Below are positions 25,901-35,802 of a stretch of 64,000 nucleotides of DNA, piece by piece (position 1 is the first letter of the stretch; every line of letters starts with the position of its first letter). The notes below the pieces were generated by a model that did not search any database, had not been told where the DNA came from, and worked only from the letters and a program-made list of their open reading frames with translations. The DNA is taken from contig JAOASC010000026.1 of NCBI GenBank assembly GCA_025210295.1, positions 186,001-250,000 on the forward strand. Direction: 5' to 3'. Position numbers and translations under genes: made by a program. This DNA is from Flavobacteriales bacterium. GTDB taxonomy: Bacteria; Bacteroidota; Bacteroidia; Flavobacteriales_D; Parvicellaceae.

Positions 25901-27031
25901 ATGAACTTTAGAATAGAAGCGAAAGACGAGAAGACGAAAGCAAGAGCTGGGGTCGTAACTACCGACCATGGAGAGATAGAAACACCAATTTTTATGCCTG
26001 TAGGTACTGCTGGTACTGTGAAAAGTGTACATCAGAGAGAGTTGGAAGAGGATATTAAAGCACAGATAATATTAGGGAATACCTATCATCTGTTTTTAAG
26101 ACCAGGGTTAGATATTATAGAAAAAGCAGGAGGTTTACATAAGTTTAATAATTGGAATAAACCAATTTTAACAGATTCTGGAGGTTATCAAGTGTATTCT
26201 TTATCAAATACCAGAAAAATAAAAGAGGAAGGAGTAACCTTTAAATCTCATATTAATGGAGCAAGACATTTTTTTAGTCCAGAAATTGCTGTAGATATTC
26301 AACGTACAATTGGTGCTGATATCATTATGGCGTTTGATGAATGTACTCCGTATCCATGTGATTACTCTTATGCAAAACGATCGATGGAGATGACACATCG
26401 TTGGTTAAAACGTTGTACAGATCATTTTGATGCTGGTGAAGGTAAATACGGATATTCGCAAACTTTTTTCCCAATTGTACAAGGGAGTACCTATAAGGAT
26501 TTAAGGAAACAATCAGCAGAGACAATTGCTTCGTTTGAAAGAGAAGGAAATGCAATAGGGGGGCTTTCTGTTGGAGAACCTGCTGAGGAAATGTATGAAA
26601 TGACAGAGTTGGTATGTGATATTTTGCCTAAAGATAAACCGCGCTATTTAATGGGGGTTGGAACACCTGATAATATCTTAGAAGGAATTGCGTTAGGAGT
26701 GGATATGTTTGATTGTGTAATGCCTACAAGAAATGCCAGACATGGAACAATATTTACCAGAGAGGGGATTATGAACATGAAGAATGCAAAGTGGAAAGAT
26801 GATTTCTCTCCATTAGATGAAAACGGAACTTCTTATGTCGATAGTTTTTATTCTAAGGCGTATGTTAGACACTTGTTTGCTGCAAAAGAATCTTTAGGAA
26901 TGCAGATAGCAAGTATACATAACTTGGCGTTTTACCTTTGGTTAGTAGGTGAAGCTAGAGAACAAATAAAAGCTGGAACTTTTGGAGAATGGAAAAATAA
27001 GATGGTTCCAAAATTGAAAACAAGGTTATAA
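25901..27031 (+). CDS. tgt: tRNA-guanine transglycosylase (queuosine insertion)
   Basis: 376 residues. Catalytic and substrate-binding elements are intact: Asp92 in TDSGGYQVYS, FPIVQGS, GGLSVGEP, and the nucleophile Asp271 in MFDCVMPTRNARHG. The enzyme exchanges guanine-34 for preQ1 in tRNAs with GUN anticodons. The usual C-terminal zinc site (CxCxxC plus a distal His) is missing: the matching region reads NGTSYVDSFYSKAYVRHL, with only His340 left. As I recall this loss is shared by Bacteroidota Tgt proteins, so the enzyme is probably functional. An lptF/G-type gene follows after 8 bp. Confidence 0.96.
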   Translation: MNFRIEAKDEKTKARAGVVTTDHGEIETPIFMPVGTAGTVKSVHQRELEEDIKAQIILGNTYHLFLRPGLDIIEKAGGLHKFNNWNKPILTDSGGYQVYSLSNTRKIKEEGVTFKSHINGARHFFSPEIAVDIQRTIGADIIMAFDECTPYPCDYSYAKRSMEMTHRWLKRCTDHFDAGEGKYGYSQTFFPIVQGSTYKDLRKQSAETIASFEREGNAIGGLSVGEPAEEMYEMTELVCDILPKDKPRYLMGVGTPDNILEGIALGVDMFDCVMPTRNARHGTIFTREGIMNMKNAKWKDDFSPLDENGTSYVDSFYSKAYVRHLFAAKESLGMQIASIHNLAFYLWLVGEAREQIKAGTFGEWKNKMVPKLKTRL

Positions 27032-27039
27032 GAGAACAC

Positions 27040-28140
27040 TTGAAAAAATTAGATTTATATATCATTAGAAAGTTCTTAGGGACTTATATCTTTATGATTT
27101 TAGCTGTAATGAGTATAGCTATCGTAATAGATATAAGCGAGAAGTTAAGAGACTTTACAGATGAAAATAATAACATCACTTTTAGTGATATTGCATTAGG
27201 GTATTATCCTTATTTCTTTTTACACTACGTTAATTTGTTTAGCTCCTTAATTATCTTTTTATCGGTGCTTTTCTTTACGAGTTTTATGGCTCAAAGGAGT
27301 GAAGTCATTGCGATTTTAAGTAATGGAGTGAGTTTTGCTCGATTTACAAGGCCTTATATGATGGTTTCTACGTTATTGTTGGCAATCGCTTTGTTGATGA
27401 ATCACTTGGTAGTTCCGCACTCTAATAAAAAACGGTTAGATTTTGAGAGTAAGTATATTACAGTACTTGAAGGAAACTTTAAAAAAGTAACGGTAGTTAT
27501 CGATTCTAATACTATTGTAAGGTTTAATCGTATCAACGCTAAGCACAATAGAGTCGATCGTTTGTGGGTAGAAAAATGGGCAACGAATAAAGACGGTGTT
27601 TATGAATTAACATCAGATATGCAGGTGAATTCAGCAAATGGAGATAGTGTATTGCATAACTGGGAATTGCATAATGTTTTTATTCGAAACATAAAAGAAG
27701 AGGGGGGAGAGGAGATTGTGCGTTATGATCAAGTTGATACTTTGTTGAATTTTAATACCAAAGATTTGGCTCAACGAAGTAATATTATGGAAGCAATGAA
27801 TACGCAAGAGCTGATCAAATTTAGAAATAGAGAGAAAGAAAAAGGGTCAACACTATTGACTAATATTGAAATTGTCTTGTACGAAAGGACAGCTTATCCC
27901 TTTGCAACTTATATTTTAACTTTGATTGGAGTTGCTGTTTCTTCTCGGAAATCAAGAGAAGGGGTAGGTAAAAACTTAATTGTGGGATTGATTGCTAGCG
28001 TTACCTATATTTTCTTTATGAAAATGACAACTGTAGCTTCCACAAATGTGGGGTTGGCTCCTTGGATTGCTGTTTGGGTCCCCAATATCATCTTCGCTTT
28101 TGTAGCGCTTTATCTTTTTATGAAAAGGGTAAAAGAATAA
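27040..28140 (+). CDS. LptF/LptG-type permease of the LPS export system (TTG start)
   Basis: 366 residues. YjgP/YjgQ family: MKKLDLYIIRKFLGTYIFM at the N-terminus, three membrane segments before residue 120, a periplasmic beta-jellyroll of about 160 residues, and three more segments at the C-terminus (about 285-360). LptF and LptG form the membrane pair that, with LptB ATPase, pulls LPS from the inner membrane. Only one of the pair is here. The start codon is TTG at 27040 with AGAGAA just upstream; no ATG fits, and the TTG lies 8 bp from the tgt stop, so the two genes are co-transcribed. Confidence 0.9.
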   Translation: MKKLDLYIIRKFLGTYIFMILAVMSIAIVIDISEKLRDFTDENNNITFSDIALGYYPYFFLHYVNLFSSLIIFLSVLFFTSFMAQRSEVIAILSNGVSFARFTRPYMMVSTLLLAIALLMNHLVVPHSNKKRLDFESKYITVLEGNFKKVTVVIDSNTIVRFNRINAKHNRVDRLWVEKWATNKDGVYELTSDMQVNSANGDSVLHNWELHNVFIRNIKEEGGEEIVRYDQVDTLLNFNTKDLAQRSNIMEAMNTQELIKFRNREKEKGSTLLTNIEIVLYERTAYPFATYILTLIGVAVSSRKSREGVGKNLIVGLIASVTYIFFMKMTTVASTNVGLAPWIAVWVPNIIFAFVALYLFMKRVKE

Positions 28141-28158
28141 ACTGTTTACGTTTGGAAG

Positions 28159-29067
28159 CTAGTTGGTAGTTTGGTCTAGAATATAAGACTTAATGGCGTC
28201 AAAGTCTTTCGGAAGAAACCATTTTGTTGTTTGATCTTTCCTAAACCAAGTAAGTTGACGTTTCGCAAAATTACGTGTGTTTTTCTTGAGCAATGCTGTA
28301 GCTTCGTCAAGAGTAATCTCGCGCTTAAAGTATTTAAAATATTCTTTATAACCAACAGTGTTTAGAGCGTTGAGATCTTGGTATGGAACAAGAGCTTTAA
28401 CTTCAGAGAGTAGTCCGTTTTCTAACATAAGGTCCACTCGTTGGTTAATTCTGTCGTATACAATACTTCTATCGGTATCAAGCCCAATTTTAATGGTTTC
28501 AAAAGCTCTGTTTTTTTTGGTGCCTTTTCGAAAGAAGGAATAAGGTTTTCCAGTGTGTCTGAAGACTTCTAGAGCCCTAATAATGCGTTGAGGGTTTTTT
28601 TGATTGATGGTTTCCCATATTTTGGGGTCAACTTCTTTTAGTTCTTCCTGCAGAGGAGTTAAACCATGTAATTCGAGTTCTTTGTTCAGTTGAGTTCTAA
28701 TCTCTTCATTTGAGGGAATTTCATCAATACCATAACATACAGCATCAACATATAGCCCAGAGCCTCCAACTAGTACAGCAATGTCGTTTTTTTGGTAAAG
28801 TTCGTCTAGTTTCTGAATGGCATCTTTTTCAAATTGTCCAGCAGTATATTTTTCAGTAATCGACAAAAAATCAACAAAATGATGTGGGGCTGAAGCTAGC
28901 TCTTCTGGTGTCGGCTTGGCAGTGCCTATGGCCATTTCTTTAAAAAACTGACGGCTATCGGCAGAAATGATTTCACATGAAAAGTAGCGAGCCAGCTCTA
29001 TTGCTAAAGCCGTTTTTCCAATTGCCGTAGGTCCAACAATTACAATTAGTGTTTTTTTCTTTTCCAT
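28159..29067 (-). CDS. miaA: tRNA dimethylallyltransferase MiaA
   Basis: 302 residues. P-loop VGPTAIGKTALAIELA (residues 10-25), ISADSRQFF (catalytic Asp and anticodon-binding), GGSGLYVDAV, and the C-terminal RNFAKRQLTWFRKD motif. It adds a dimethylallyl group to A37 of tRNAs reading UNN codons. It is convergent with the lptF/G-type gene (18-bp gap) and divergent from the TIGR04282 gene. Length is normal. Confidence 0.96.
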   Translation of the reverse strand: MEKKKTLIVIVGPTAIGKTALAIELARYFSCEIISADSRQFFKEMAIGTAKPTPEELASAPHHFVDFLSITEKYTAGQFEKDAIQKLDELYQKNDIAVLVGGSGLYVDAVCYGIDEIPSNEEIRTQLNKELELHGLTPLQEELKEVDPKIWETINQKNPQRIIRALEVFRHTGKPYSFFRKGTKKNRAFETIKIGLDTDRSIVYDRINQRVDLMLENGLLSEVKALVPYQDLNALNTVGYKEYFKYFKREITLDEATALLKKNTRNFAKRQLTWFRKDQTTKWFLPKDFDAIKSYILDQTTN

Positions 29068-29271
29068 GTTTAATAGCTGATGTGTGATTAAACTTATTTA
29101 GGTAGAAGTTAATGTAGAAAGAGAAATTAACTTAAAAAGTACTCGCTAAGTTTTTTATATTAGGACTTTTGTTGTCAGCAAAGGTACTTTAATTCGTCTA
29201 TTATAGCAATGAAGTTGAATAGAATTTAATAGAACTTATCAACTTTAATAAAACACTGTAAAATACTTTTA

Positions 29272-29279
29272 TAATTTTG
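29272..29279 (+). promoter_or_regulatory. -7-like box before the TIGR04282 gene
   Basis: TAATTTTG matches TAnnTTTG and ends only 5 bases before the ATG at 29285, implying a very short or leaderless transcript. No convincing -33 box is seen. Confidence 0.45.
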
Positions 29280-29284
29280 CTACA

Positions 29285-29881
29285 ATGGAACATAAACAAC
29301 TGATAGTATTTGTAAAAAATAAAGAATTAGGTAAGGTCAAAACTCGATTAGCTAAAACGATAGGGGATGAAAAAGCATTGTTTATCTATAAAGCACTCTT
29401 GCAGTATACGTGCTTTGTGGCTGGTAAGGTTGATGCTTTAAGAAAGGTATATTATACCAATTACATTGATTCTAATGATGAGTTTGAAGGGGATTTGTTT
29501 GAGAAAAGAATTCAAACAGAAGGGGATTTAGGAGAAAAAATGTATGGTGCTTTTAAAGATTCTTTTGGGGAATTTGCCGATAAAGTAGTTTTGATCGGTA
29601 GTGATTGTTATGACCTTTCTGAACGCATTATAGAAGAGGCTTTTTTAGCGCTAGATCATCATGATTTTGTATTAGGGCCTGCAAATGATGGAGGTTATTA
29701 TTTGATTGGTATGAGGAGTTTAGAAAAGTCTGTTTTTGAAAATATAATTTGGAGCACAGAAGATGTTTTGCTTGATACTTTAATTCAAATAAAAAAACGA
29801 AATAAAAGCCATTTTTTACTGCCAACATTAACAGATGTTGATGAAGAAAAAGATTTGGGGGAACTTAAGAATTTTATCTAA
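29285..29881 (+). CDS. TIGR04282 / DUF2064 nucleotidyl- or glycosyltransferase-like protein
   Basis: 198 residues. The GT-A-type nucleotide-binding start KQLIVFVKNKELGKVKTRLAKTIG, then EGDLGEKMYGAF, VVLIGSDCYDLS and GPANDGGYYLIGM define the DUF2064 family. Members annotated under TIGR04282 are assigned to arsenosugar biosynthesis, but many genomes carry them without that pathway and none of it is visible here; the precise activity is unknown. It converges with, and overlaps by 4 bases, the SpoIIE phosphatase gene on the other strand. Confidence 0.88.
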   Translation: MEHKQLIVFVKNKELGKVKTRLAKTIGDEKALFIYKALLQYTCFVAGKVDALRKVYYTNYIDSNDEFEGDLFEKRIQTEGDLGEKMYGAFKDSFGEFADKVVLIGSDCYDLSERIIEEAFLALDHHDFVLGPANDGGYYLIGMRSLEKSVFENIIWSTEDVLLDTLIQIKKRNKSHFLLPTLTDVDEEKDLGELKNFI

Positions 29882-32247
29882 GTAATACGAATACCAACCA
29901 TACAAACATCATCAGTTTGCTCCGTAGCTCCTTTCCATTTTTGGAACGTTTCGTCCACAATTTCTTTTTGAGTGCCAACATCTTTTGAACTAATGTTGAT
30001 GAGCATATTTCTAATAGGTTGATAATAGAATTTTTTATTTCTTTTTCCTCCTTTTTGGTCGGGGTAACCATCTGTATGCATGTATAACATGTCTCCAGGT
30101 TTAGCCTGAAATTGATGCATTTTTAATTTTATCTGATCTTTAAAACCAATGGTTTCTTTTGAACCTTTGAATTCAGTTAGAGCTCTACCTCTAATTAAGT
30201 ATACGCTGGTATGAGTCCCGGTAAATGTAATTTGGTAGGTTTTGGTATCAAGGCAAATCAAACCAAGGTCCATACTATCCATAACTTTGGCTTTAATTGA
30301 CCCTCCAAGTCTAATCTTAATACGAATGTGTAATTCTTGAAGAATTTCAACAGGGGTGTTAAAGTTGTCTTGAAGAATCTCATTCAGTAAATTGTTACCG
30401 ATAATCGTCATAAAGGCTCCTGGAACTCCATGGCCAGTACAATCAACGACAGCTAAATATTTTTTATTGTTTTTTTCATAAAACCAATAAAAATCACCGC
30501 TAACAATATCTTTAGGGTTTAGCAGTGCAAAATAATCTTGCCATACAGCGCTTAACGTTGTATCAGATGGTAAAACAGCCTGTTGAATCCTTTTGGCGTA
30601 ATTAAAGCTATCTGTTATTTGATTGTTTTTAGCTTCCAGTAAGGTCTTTTGTTGAGAAAGTTTAACTTCAGATTTTTTTACAGTACTTACGTTAGTATCA
30701 ATAAATACAATTTTATTGACTTCCCCTTTTTGATCTAATATTGGAGTTAAAGTTGTTTGAACCCATAATATTGAACCATTTTTTTTGAAATGTTTACTGG
30801 TGTAAAATGAAGATTTTTTAGTAGAAATACACTCGTTAATAACAGTTTGTAATCCCTGAAAATTACTGGTGTCAATAATGTTTGTTCCTAAACGTTGGTC
30901 AGCTTCTTTTTGAGTGAGTTGGTACATTTCCAAAATACCTTCGTTCATCCATTCGATAATTCCCTTACTGTTGGTGATGATTACGGTACTGTCTATTTCT
31001 TTCGCTACAATAGATAGTTTTTCTAGCTCTTCATTTTGGGATTTTAATAATTTATTTTTCTTTCTGTTTTTTAAAAAGGAGAAAATTACAAACCAAGTAA
31101 AAATGGTACCCAAACCAAAAATAATCATCATGATTAATTTTTGATTTTTTTGACTTTCGATTTCTATTTGATTTTTTTCTAGTTCTGCACGTTTTAATAG
31201 TAACTCTTTTCCTTTCTTTTCTGAGCTATATTTACGTTCAATAGCAAGTAGTTTTTCCTCTTTGCTTTCTGCTCTTAATGAGTCTTGGTATTTAATTGCT
31301 GTTTTGTAATTGTCATAAGCCGATTTGTATAACCCCTTGGCTTTATAAATGTCTGATTTTAGGAAATAATAATTGGCGATTTTTGATTTTGACTTTAAAA
31401 TTTGAGCATGCTGAAAAGCAGAATCGGCCAGGTTTTCGGCCTCTTCATATTTATCATACTTTATAGCGTGTTTAGCTTTGGTGTTAAAGTAATAAATGTC
31501 AATGTTTGAGGCATTTAAGATGTTTCTTGCAGAATCCATTTTGTTAAACCAAACTAGGGAAGAATCATGTGTTTGATAAATGTTGTCGTAACAGTTTGCT
31601 AGCCCAGCAACAGTATAAAAGTATTCTGTTCCCATAATTTTATGCTGGTCAGCAATTTTTAAGGCCTTTAGGTAATCTTCAGCTGCTTCAACATAGTTCT
31701 GTCTGCTGGCTTTAAAGGTAGCTAAAGCTGTAGAGGTGCTAATTTGTGAAGCTAAATTCGATGTTTTTAAAGAAATTTGATGGGCTTCGTTAGCATATTC
31801 CTCCGCACTGTCGAGATCTCCACTATCTTGCATTAATGCAGCTAAGTTGGTTAAAATTTGAATACGATACTCTATATCGTCGGTAAGTTCAATGGTTTCG
31901 AGAGCTTTTATCGTATGTTCAGCTGCTAAACTAAGGTCTCCTTGAATACTGGCTATTGCACCTAAGTTCATATAGCCTTTAGCAACCCCTTTTTGATAGC
32001 CAATTGACTGACTTAGGGTAATGCTTTGGTTAAGAAAGAAAATCGTTGAGTCTGGAAAAGTGTTAAAGTACTGTGATGCTATTTTGCTAAGCGCGTCCAC
32101 TTTTAAAGTGTCCTCCGATTTTTCAGAACGTACAACATTCCAAAGACTATCTAAGTCTAAATCGTATATTTGTGCATTCGACTGGTTGGAAATAAGAATT
32201 CCAACAAGCATAAATAGAGCAGAAATGTTAAGTTTTATTGAAGTCAT
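29878..32247 (-). CDS. TPR-PAS-SpoIIE membrane protein phosphatase
   Basis: 789 residues. Order: signal peptide (cleavage near residue 26, SNA-QI), TPR helices to about 345 in the periplasm, one membrane segment (about 372-394), a short coiled coil, a PAS domain (about 415-530; TVIITNSKGIIEWMNEG), a linker, and a SpoIIE/PP2C phosphatase (about 548-789). The phosphatase has metal-binding aspartates in KDIVSGDFYWF, VVDCTGHGVPGAF and the late QTDDVCMVGI. This fits a periplasmic-sensing regulator that dephosphorylates an anti-anti-sigma-type or other partner in the cytoplasm. A second SpoIIE protein of different sensor type is at 51496. Confidence 0.92.
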   Translation of the reverse strand: MTSIKLNISALFMLVGILISNQSNAQIYDLDLDSLWNVVRSEKSEDTLKVDALSKIASQYFNTFPDSTIFFLNQSITLSQSIGYQKGVAKGYMNLGAIASIQGDLSLAAEHTIKALETIELTDDIEYRIQILTNLAALMQDSGDLDSAEEYANEAHQISLKTSNLASQISTSTALATFKASRQNYVEAAEDYLKALKIADQHKIMGTEYFYTVAGLANCYDNIYQTHDSSLVWFNKMDSARNILNASNIDIYYFNTKAKHAIKYDKYEEAENLADSAFQHAQILKSKSKIANYYFLKSDIYKAKGLYKSAYDNYKTAIKYQDSLRAESKEEKLLAIERKYSSEKKGKELLLKRAELEKNQIEIESQKNQKLIMMIIFGLGTIFTWFVIFSFLKNRKKNKLLKSQNEELEKLSIVAKEIDSTVIITNSKGIIEWMNEGILEMYQLTQKEADQRLGTNIIDTSNFQGLQTVINECISTKKSSFYTSKHFKKNGSILWVQTTLTPILDQKGEVNKIVFIDTNVSTVKKSEVKLSQQKTLLEAKNNQITDSFNYAKRIQQAVLPSDTTLSAVWQDYFALLNPKDIVSGDFYWFYEKNNKKYLAVVDCTGHGVPGAFMTIIGNNLLNEILQDNFNTPVEILQELHIRIKIRLGGSIKAKVMDSMDLGLICLDTKTYQITFTGTHTSVYLIRGRALTEFKGSKETIGFKDQIKLKMHQFQAKPGDMLYMHTDGYPDQKGGKRNKKFYYQPIRNMLINISSKDVGTQKEIVDETFQKWKGATEQTDDVCMVGIRIT

Positions 32248-32353
32248 TAGAATAAACAGAAGTGTGTTTCACGTAAATATACACTCAAATTGATAAAAGT
32301 AATAAAGAACAACAGATAATACAATCAAAACGTTTAAATATCGTTTATATTTT

Positions 32354-34738
32354 ATGAAATTTTACATCTGTGCATACGTTATTTTTTATGCTTTAGCTTT
32401 TTGGGGGCAACAAGAAGAGGTTTATCTTGTTGAAGGGATTAAAGTAGAGGGAAATACGACTACATCTGAAGATGCGATTATTACGTTGAGTGGCTTGAAA
32501 ATAGGAGAGTATATTCGAATTCCTAGTCCAAAAGTTCAGTATGCTGTTCAAGCTTTATGGGATGAGGGAGTTTTTGATGATATAGTGATATCAAAACAAG
32601 TACGTAAAGAAAAAGTTTTTCTGACGATACGCTTAAAGGAATATCAACTATTGGGGGAGCTGTTTTTTGAGGGGGTAAATGATAGTGAGAAAAAGAAAGT
32701 ATTGAATAATAAGCGAGTTCAAGTATTAAAACGTTACAGTCCACATGCTTTAAAGACAATAAATCATACCATTAAAAGCGTTTTGCAAAGTAAAGGGTAT
32801 CGATCGTCAGAAGTGCTATTAACCGCACAAACAGATACTTTGAAACGCGTCAATCTAAATTATCGGATTGAGAAAGGAGAACGTTCAAGAATCAGAACAA
32901 TTAAATTATTAGGAGGTTTAGAGAGGAGTAAGGAGGTGTTAAATAAGTTGGGGAAGCTTGATCAGGCTCATCCCTTTAAACAAGGGAAGTATTATGTGCA
33001 AAGTCAGGAAGAGCTAGTTCAAGGTATCATTAAAGTTTATCAAGAAAAAGGGTTTTTAGATGTAGAAGTGGATAGCGTAGCGGAGTTTTACGAAAAAAAC
33101 AATGTTGATTTTTCTATTTATCTTAAAGAAGGAAATCAATACTGGTTAAAAGATATTGCTTTTAATGGTTGTGAGCTCTTTACTGAAGAAGAGCTGAAAA
33201 GAGTTGTGGCTTCTTTAGTAGGTAAAGTTTATGCTAAACCTAGGTTGGAAGAGCGTTTGTTTTTTGAGGAAAAAAGAAATGATGTTACTTCTAGGTATGT
33301 CGATAATGGCTATGCAAATTTAAAATTAAACTTTGTAGAACAGTTTGAGGGAGATAGTATTGTTAAGATAATTGTAGAGGTGAAAGAGGGAGAGCAATAC
33401 AGTTATGGAAAGATAGCGTTTAAAGGTAATGTCCGAACAAAGGATAAAATCCTACATCAAACAGTGATTACCGCTTCGGGAGATCAATTTTCAAGGAGTA
33501 AAATTATTTTATCTCAAAATAAATTGATGCAGTTAGATTATTTTATCCCAGAAGCATTTGATGTGGATTTAAATATTGATACACTAAATAAAAAAGTGGA
33601 TGTAACCTATATCTTAAAAGAACGAATCTCAGATCGTTTTTTAGTAAGTGGTGGATTTGATGGAACATATTTAATAGGAACTTTAGGTTTTGATTTTAAA
33701 AATTTTGAATTATCTGATGTTTTTAGAAAAGGGGCACGTTGGAATCCTTTGCCAGCCGGTGGAGGACAGCATTTATCTATTAAGGCTCAGAGTGATGCGC
33801 AAAATTATTACGGGTTTTCTTTTTTGTTTGAAGAACCCAGGTTGAAAAATAAACCTGTTGGTATTGGGCTATCTTCTGATTATGCGTTTTATAACGATGG
33901 AGCTGGAGGAACGTTGAGTTTAGTTTCTTCTCAAATAGGAGTGTCTCACTTTCCTATGAAAAATAAGCCGTTTTTAAGGTTGAGTCATCAATTAAATTAC
34001 CAGTATTATCAACCAGAAAACTATTCATTGTTCGGTTTTATGAATGGTTTTTATAACGCAATGTCTTACAATGTTTCTTTGGTAAACCAAACAACAGATA
34101 ATGCCTTTTTCCCTACTACAGGAAGATTGTTTAAGCTTGAGGGACGTTCAACAATCCCTTATTCATTGTTGAAGACCATAGATCAGACAGCTAGTACTCA
34201 GGAAAATTATAAATGGTTAGAGTATTATAAGTTAAAAGCTTCGTTTAAATTATTTAAGCCTTTAGACAAAAAGCGTAACACTATTTTAGCTTCAAAGTTT
34301 GGAGTAGGAGCCTTAGGAAGATTTACCCAGGATTTAGATGTAGTACCATTTGGAAGATTTGAAATGGGAGGGACAGGGATAACGAATTATAGTATTAATG
34401 CCAATGACATTATAGGGTTAAGAGGATATGATGTAGGAAGTTTGTCAAGTGATGGAGGAGATCCACTAGCACTAAAAATGAGTGTGGAATTAAGGAGAAA
34501 ACTAATTACTTTTGAAAAATGGATGTTAACGGGGCATGCCTTTTATGAAAATGGAAACACCTTTGCATGGGGAGATCAGTTTTCATTGAACCATTCTACA
34601 GGAATAGGAGGAAGATTGTATATTCCAATGTTAGGAGTTGTAGGTGTTGATTGTGGGTGGGGTATGAGCAAACAAAACTTTGATTGGAAAAAGCCTACAG
34701 TTCAGTTAACGATAGGTTTAGATGTTGGAGACTTTTAA
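32354..34738 (+). CDS. BamA/TamA-type outer-membrane protein (POTRA plus barrel)
   Basis: 794 residues. A short signal peptide (MKFYICAYVIFYALAFWGQQ) precedes several POTRA domains over about 22-420, each opening with a VEGN/FNG/FKGN-type strand (VEGIKVEGNTTTSEDAII, IAFNGCELFTEEEL, IAFKGNVRTKDKIL). A 16-strand Omp85 barrel follows (about 430-794), containing the conserved lid motif region GLRGYDVG and ending in aromatic VGDF. Omp85 proteins insert beta-barrels into the outer membrane. It lacks the uppS/ompH neighbours often seen with bamA in Flavobacteriia, so it may be the BamA or a paralog. Its 3' end overlaps the next gene by 17 bases. Confidence 0.9.
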   Translation: MKFYICAYVIFYALAFWGQQEEVYLVEGIKVEGNTTTSEDAIITLSGLKIGEYIRIPSPKVQYAVQALWDEGVFDDIVISKQVRKEKVFLTIRLKEYQLLGELFFEGVNDSEKKKVLNNKRVQVLKRYSPHALKTINHTIKSVLQSKGYRSSEVLLTAQTDTLKRVNLNYRIEKGERSRIRTIKLLGGLERSKEVLNKLGKLDQAHPFKQGKYYVQSQEELVQGIIKVYQEKGFLDVEVDSVAEFYEKNNVDFSIYLKEGNQYWLKDIAFNGCELFTEEELKRVVASLVGKVYAKPRLEERLFFEEKRNDVTSRYVDNGYANLKLNFVEQFEGDSIVKIIVEVKEGEQYSYGKIAFKGNVRTKDKILHQTVITASGDQFSRSKIILSQNKLMQLDYFIPEAFDVDLNIDTLNKKVDVTYILKERISDRFLVSGGFDGTYLIGTLGFDFKNFELSDVFRKGARWNPLPAGGGQHLSIKAQSDAQNYYGFSFLFEEPRLKNKPVGIGLSSDYAFYNDGAGGTLSLVSSQIGVSHFPMKNKPFLRLSHQLNYQYYQPENYSLFGFMNGFYNAMSYNVSLVNQTTDNAFFPTTGRLFKLEGRSTIPYSLLKTIDQTASTQENYKWLEYYKLKASFKLFKPLDKKRNTILASKFGVGALGRFTQDLDVVPFGRFEMGGTGITNYSINANDIIGLRGYDVGSLSSDGGDPLALKMSVELRRKLITFEKWMLTGHAFYENGNTFAWGDQFSLNHSTGIGGRLYIPMLGVVGVDCGWGMSKQNFDWKKPTVQLTIGLDVGDF

Positions 34739-35723
34739 AAGAGAGCATTTGAGGAAGTTATATTTACATACAGTATCAGCAAGTCTTATTTTAGTGGTAT
34801 TAGCAATCTATCTATTACTTCCATTTTATCTAGTAACTTTTGATGAAAAACAAGGGTTTTATATTGCCAAAGGGATACATCAATCGGTATTAAAGGTAGC
34901 AGCATTGTTCTATATTTTTTATCAGGCGTTTTTAATTGAGAGAGCGACGAAAGAAACAAAATTAGAACGCTTTTTAAAAGGAGTAAGAAATGGGAAGTTG
35001 GAGAAAGGAGACTGGAAAAATATTCGCTACACCCTCGTTAAATTCTTTTTTATTCCATTGATGCTACCGTCTGCAATTATTTATTTGGATTTATTGATTG
35101 AATTGAGTCGTTCAAAATGGAGTTACACGGGAATTGTGCCGTTTTTTAATCAAACGATTTTTACTTTTATTATTTATAGTGTTTCTTTTGTGACGTTAGG
35201 TTATTATGCATTTGGTTACTTATTCGAGTCTAAGAAGTTAAATAGTGAGGTGAAGTCCGTCGATGATACTGTTTTAGGTTGGGGAGTTTTGTTAATTTGC
35301 TACACACCGTTTTTTGTTTTTATGACAAAATACGTCCCGTTTCCTACACAAGATTATGCTTTTTTTGTGAATCAAGAGGTGACCTTTGTGGTGCGGATTG
35401 TTTTAAGTATAGTTATGCTTTTTAAATTGTCGGTGGTAATGAGATTAGGAGCTAAATGTTCGAATTTAACGAATAGAGGTATCGTAACAAGTGGAGCATA
35501 TCGTTATATTCGTCATCCACATTATTTAGCAAAACTAATCGTCTGGTGGGTTACTTTTTTGCCTTATTTAGTAGGTCATTTATGGGCTATAGGTCCTATG
35601 TTATTTTGGACAGTTATATATTTTTTAAGAGCTGTTACCGAAGAAAGGCACCTTTCAAAGGATCAGGAGTATATTGATTACAAGAAAAAAGTGAAATGGA
35701 TGTTTATTCCTTATGTTGTATAA
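34722..35723 (+). CDS. Isoprenylcysteine-methyltransferase-like (ICMT/PEMT family) membrane protein
   Basis: 333 residues with about seven membrane segments. The C-terminal signature GIVTSGAYRYIRHPHYLAKL and the distal LRAVTEERHLSKDQEYIDYK are the SAM- and substrate-binding motifs of the isoprenylcysteine carboxyl methyltransferase / phospholipid methyltransferase group. The N-terminal half (about 1-200) is unrecognised hydrophobic sequence. The ATG at 34722 lies inside the last codons of the Omp85 gene, so translation is coupled. The substrate is unknown; a lipid or quinone-like target would fit the membrane location. Confidence 0.8.
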   Translation: MLETFKREHLRKLYLHTVSASLILVVLAIYLLLPFYLVTFDEKQGFYIAKGIHQSVLKVAALFYIFYQAFLIERATKETKLERFLKGVRNGKLEKGDWKNIRYTLVKFFFIPLMLPSAIIYLDLLIELSRSKWSYTGIVPFFNQTIFTFIIYSVSFVTLGYYAFGYLFESKKLNSEVKSVDDTVLGWGVLLICYTPFFVFMTKYVPFPTQDYAFFVNQEVTFVVRIVLSIVMLFKLSVVMRLGAKCSNLTNRGIVTSGAYRYIRHPHYLAKLIVWWVTFLPYLVGHLWAIGPMLFWTVIYFLRAVTEERHLSKDQEYIDYKKKVKWMFIPYVV

Positions 35724-35802
35724 AAACGGAAAGTTTTTTCTTTAGCTAAACTGCAACCTTTTTATACAACTGGTATCGTGTAGGTAAAATAAATAATACG
35801 AT

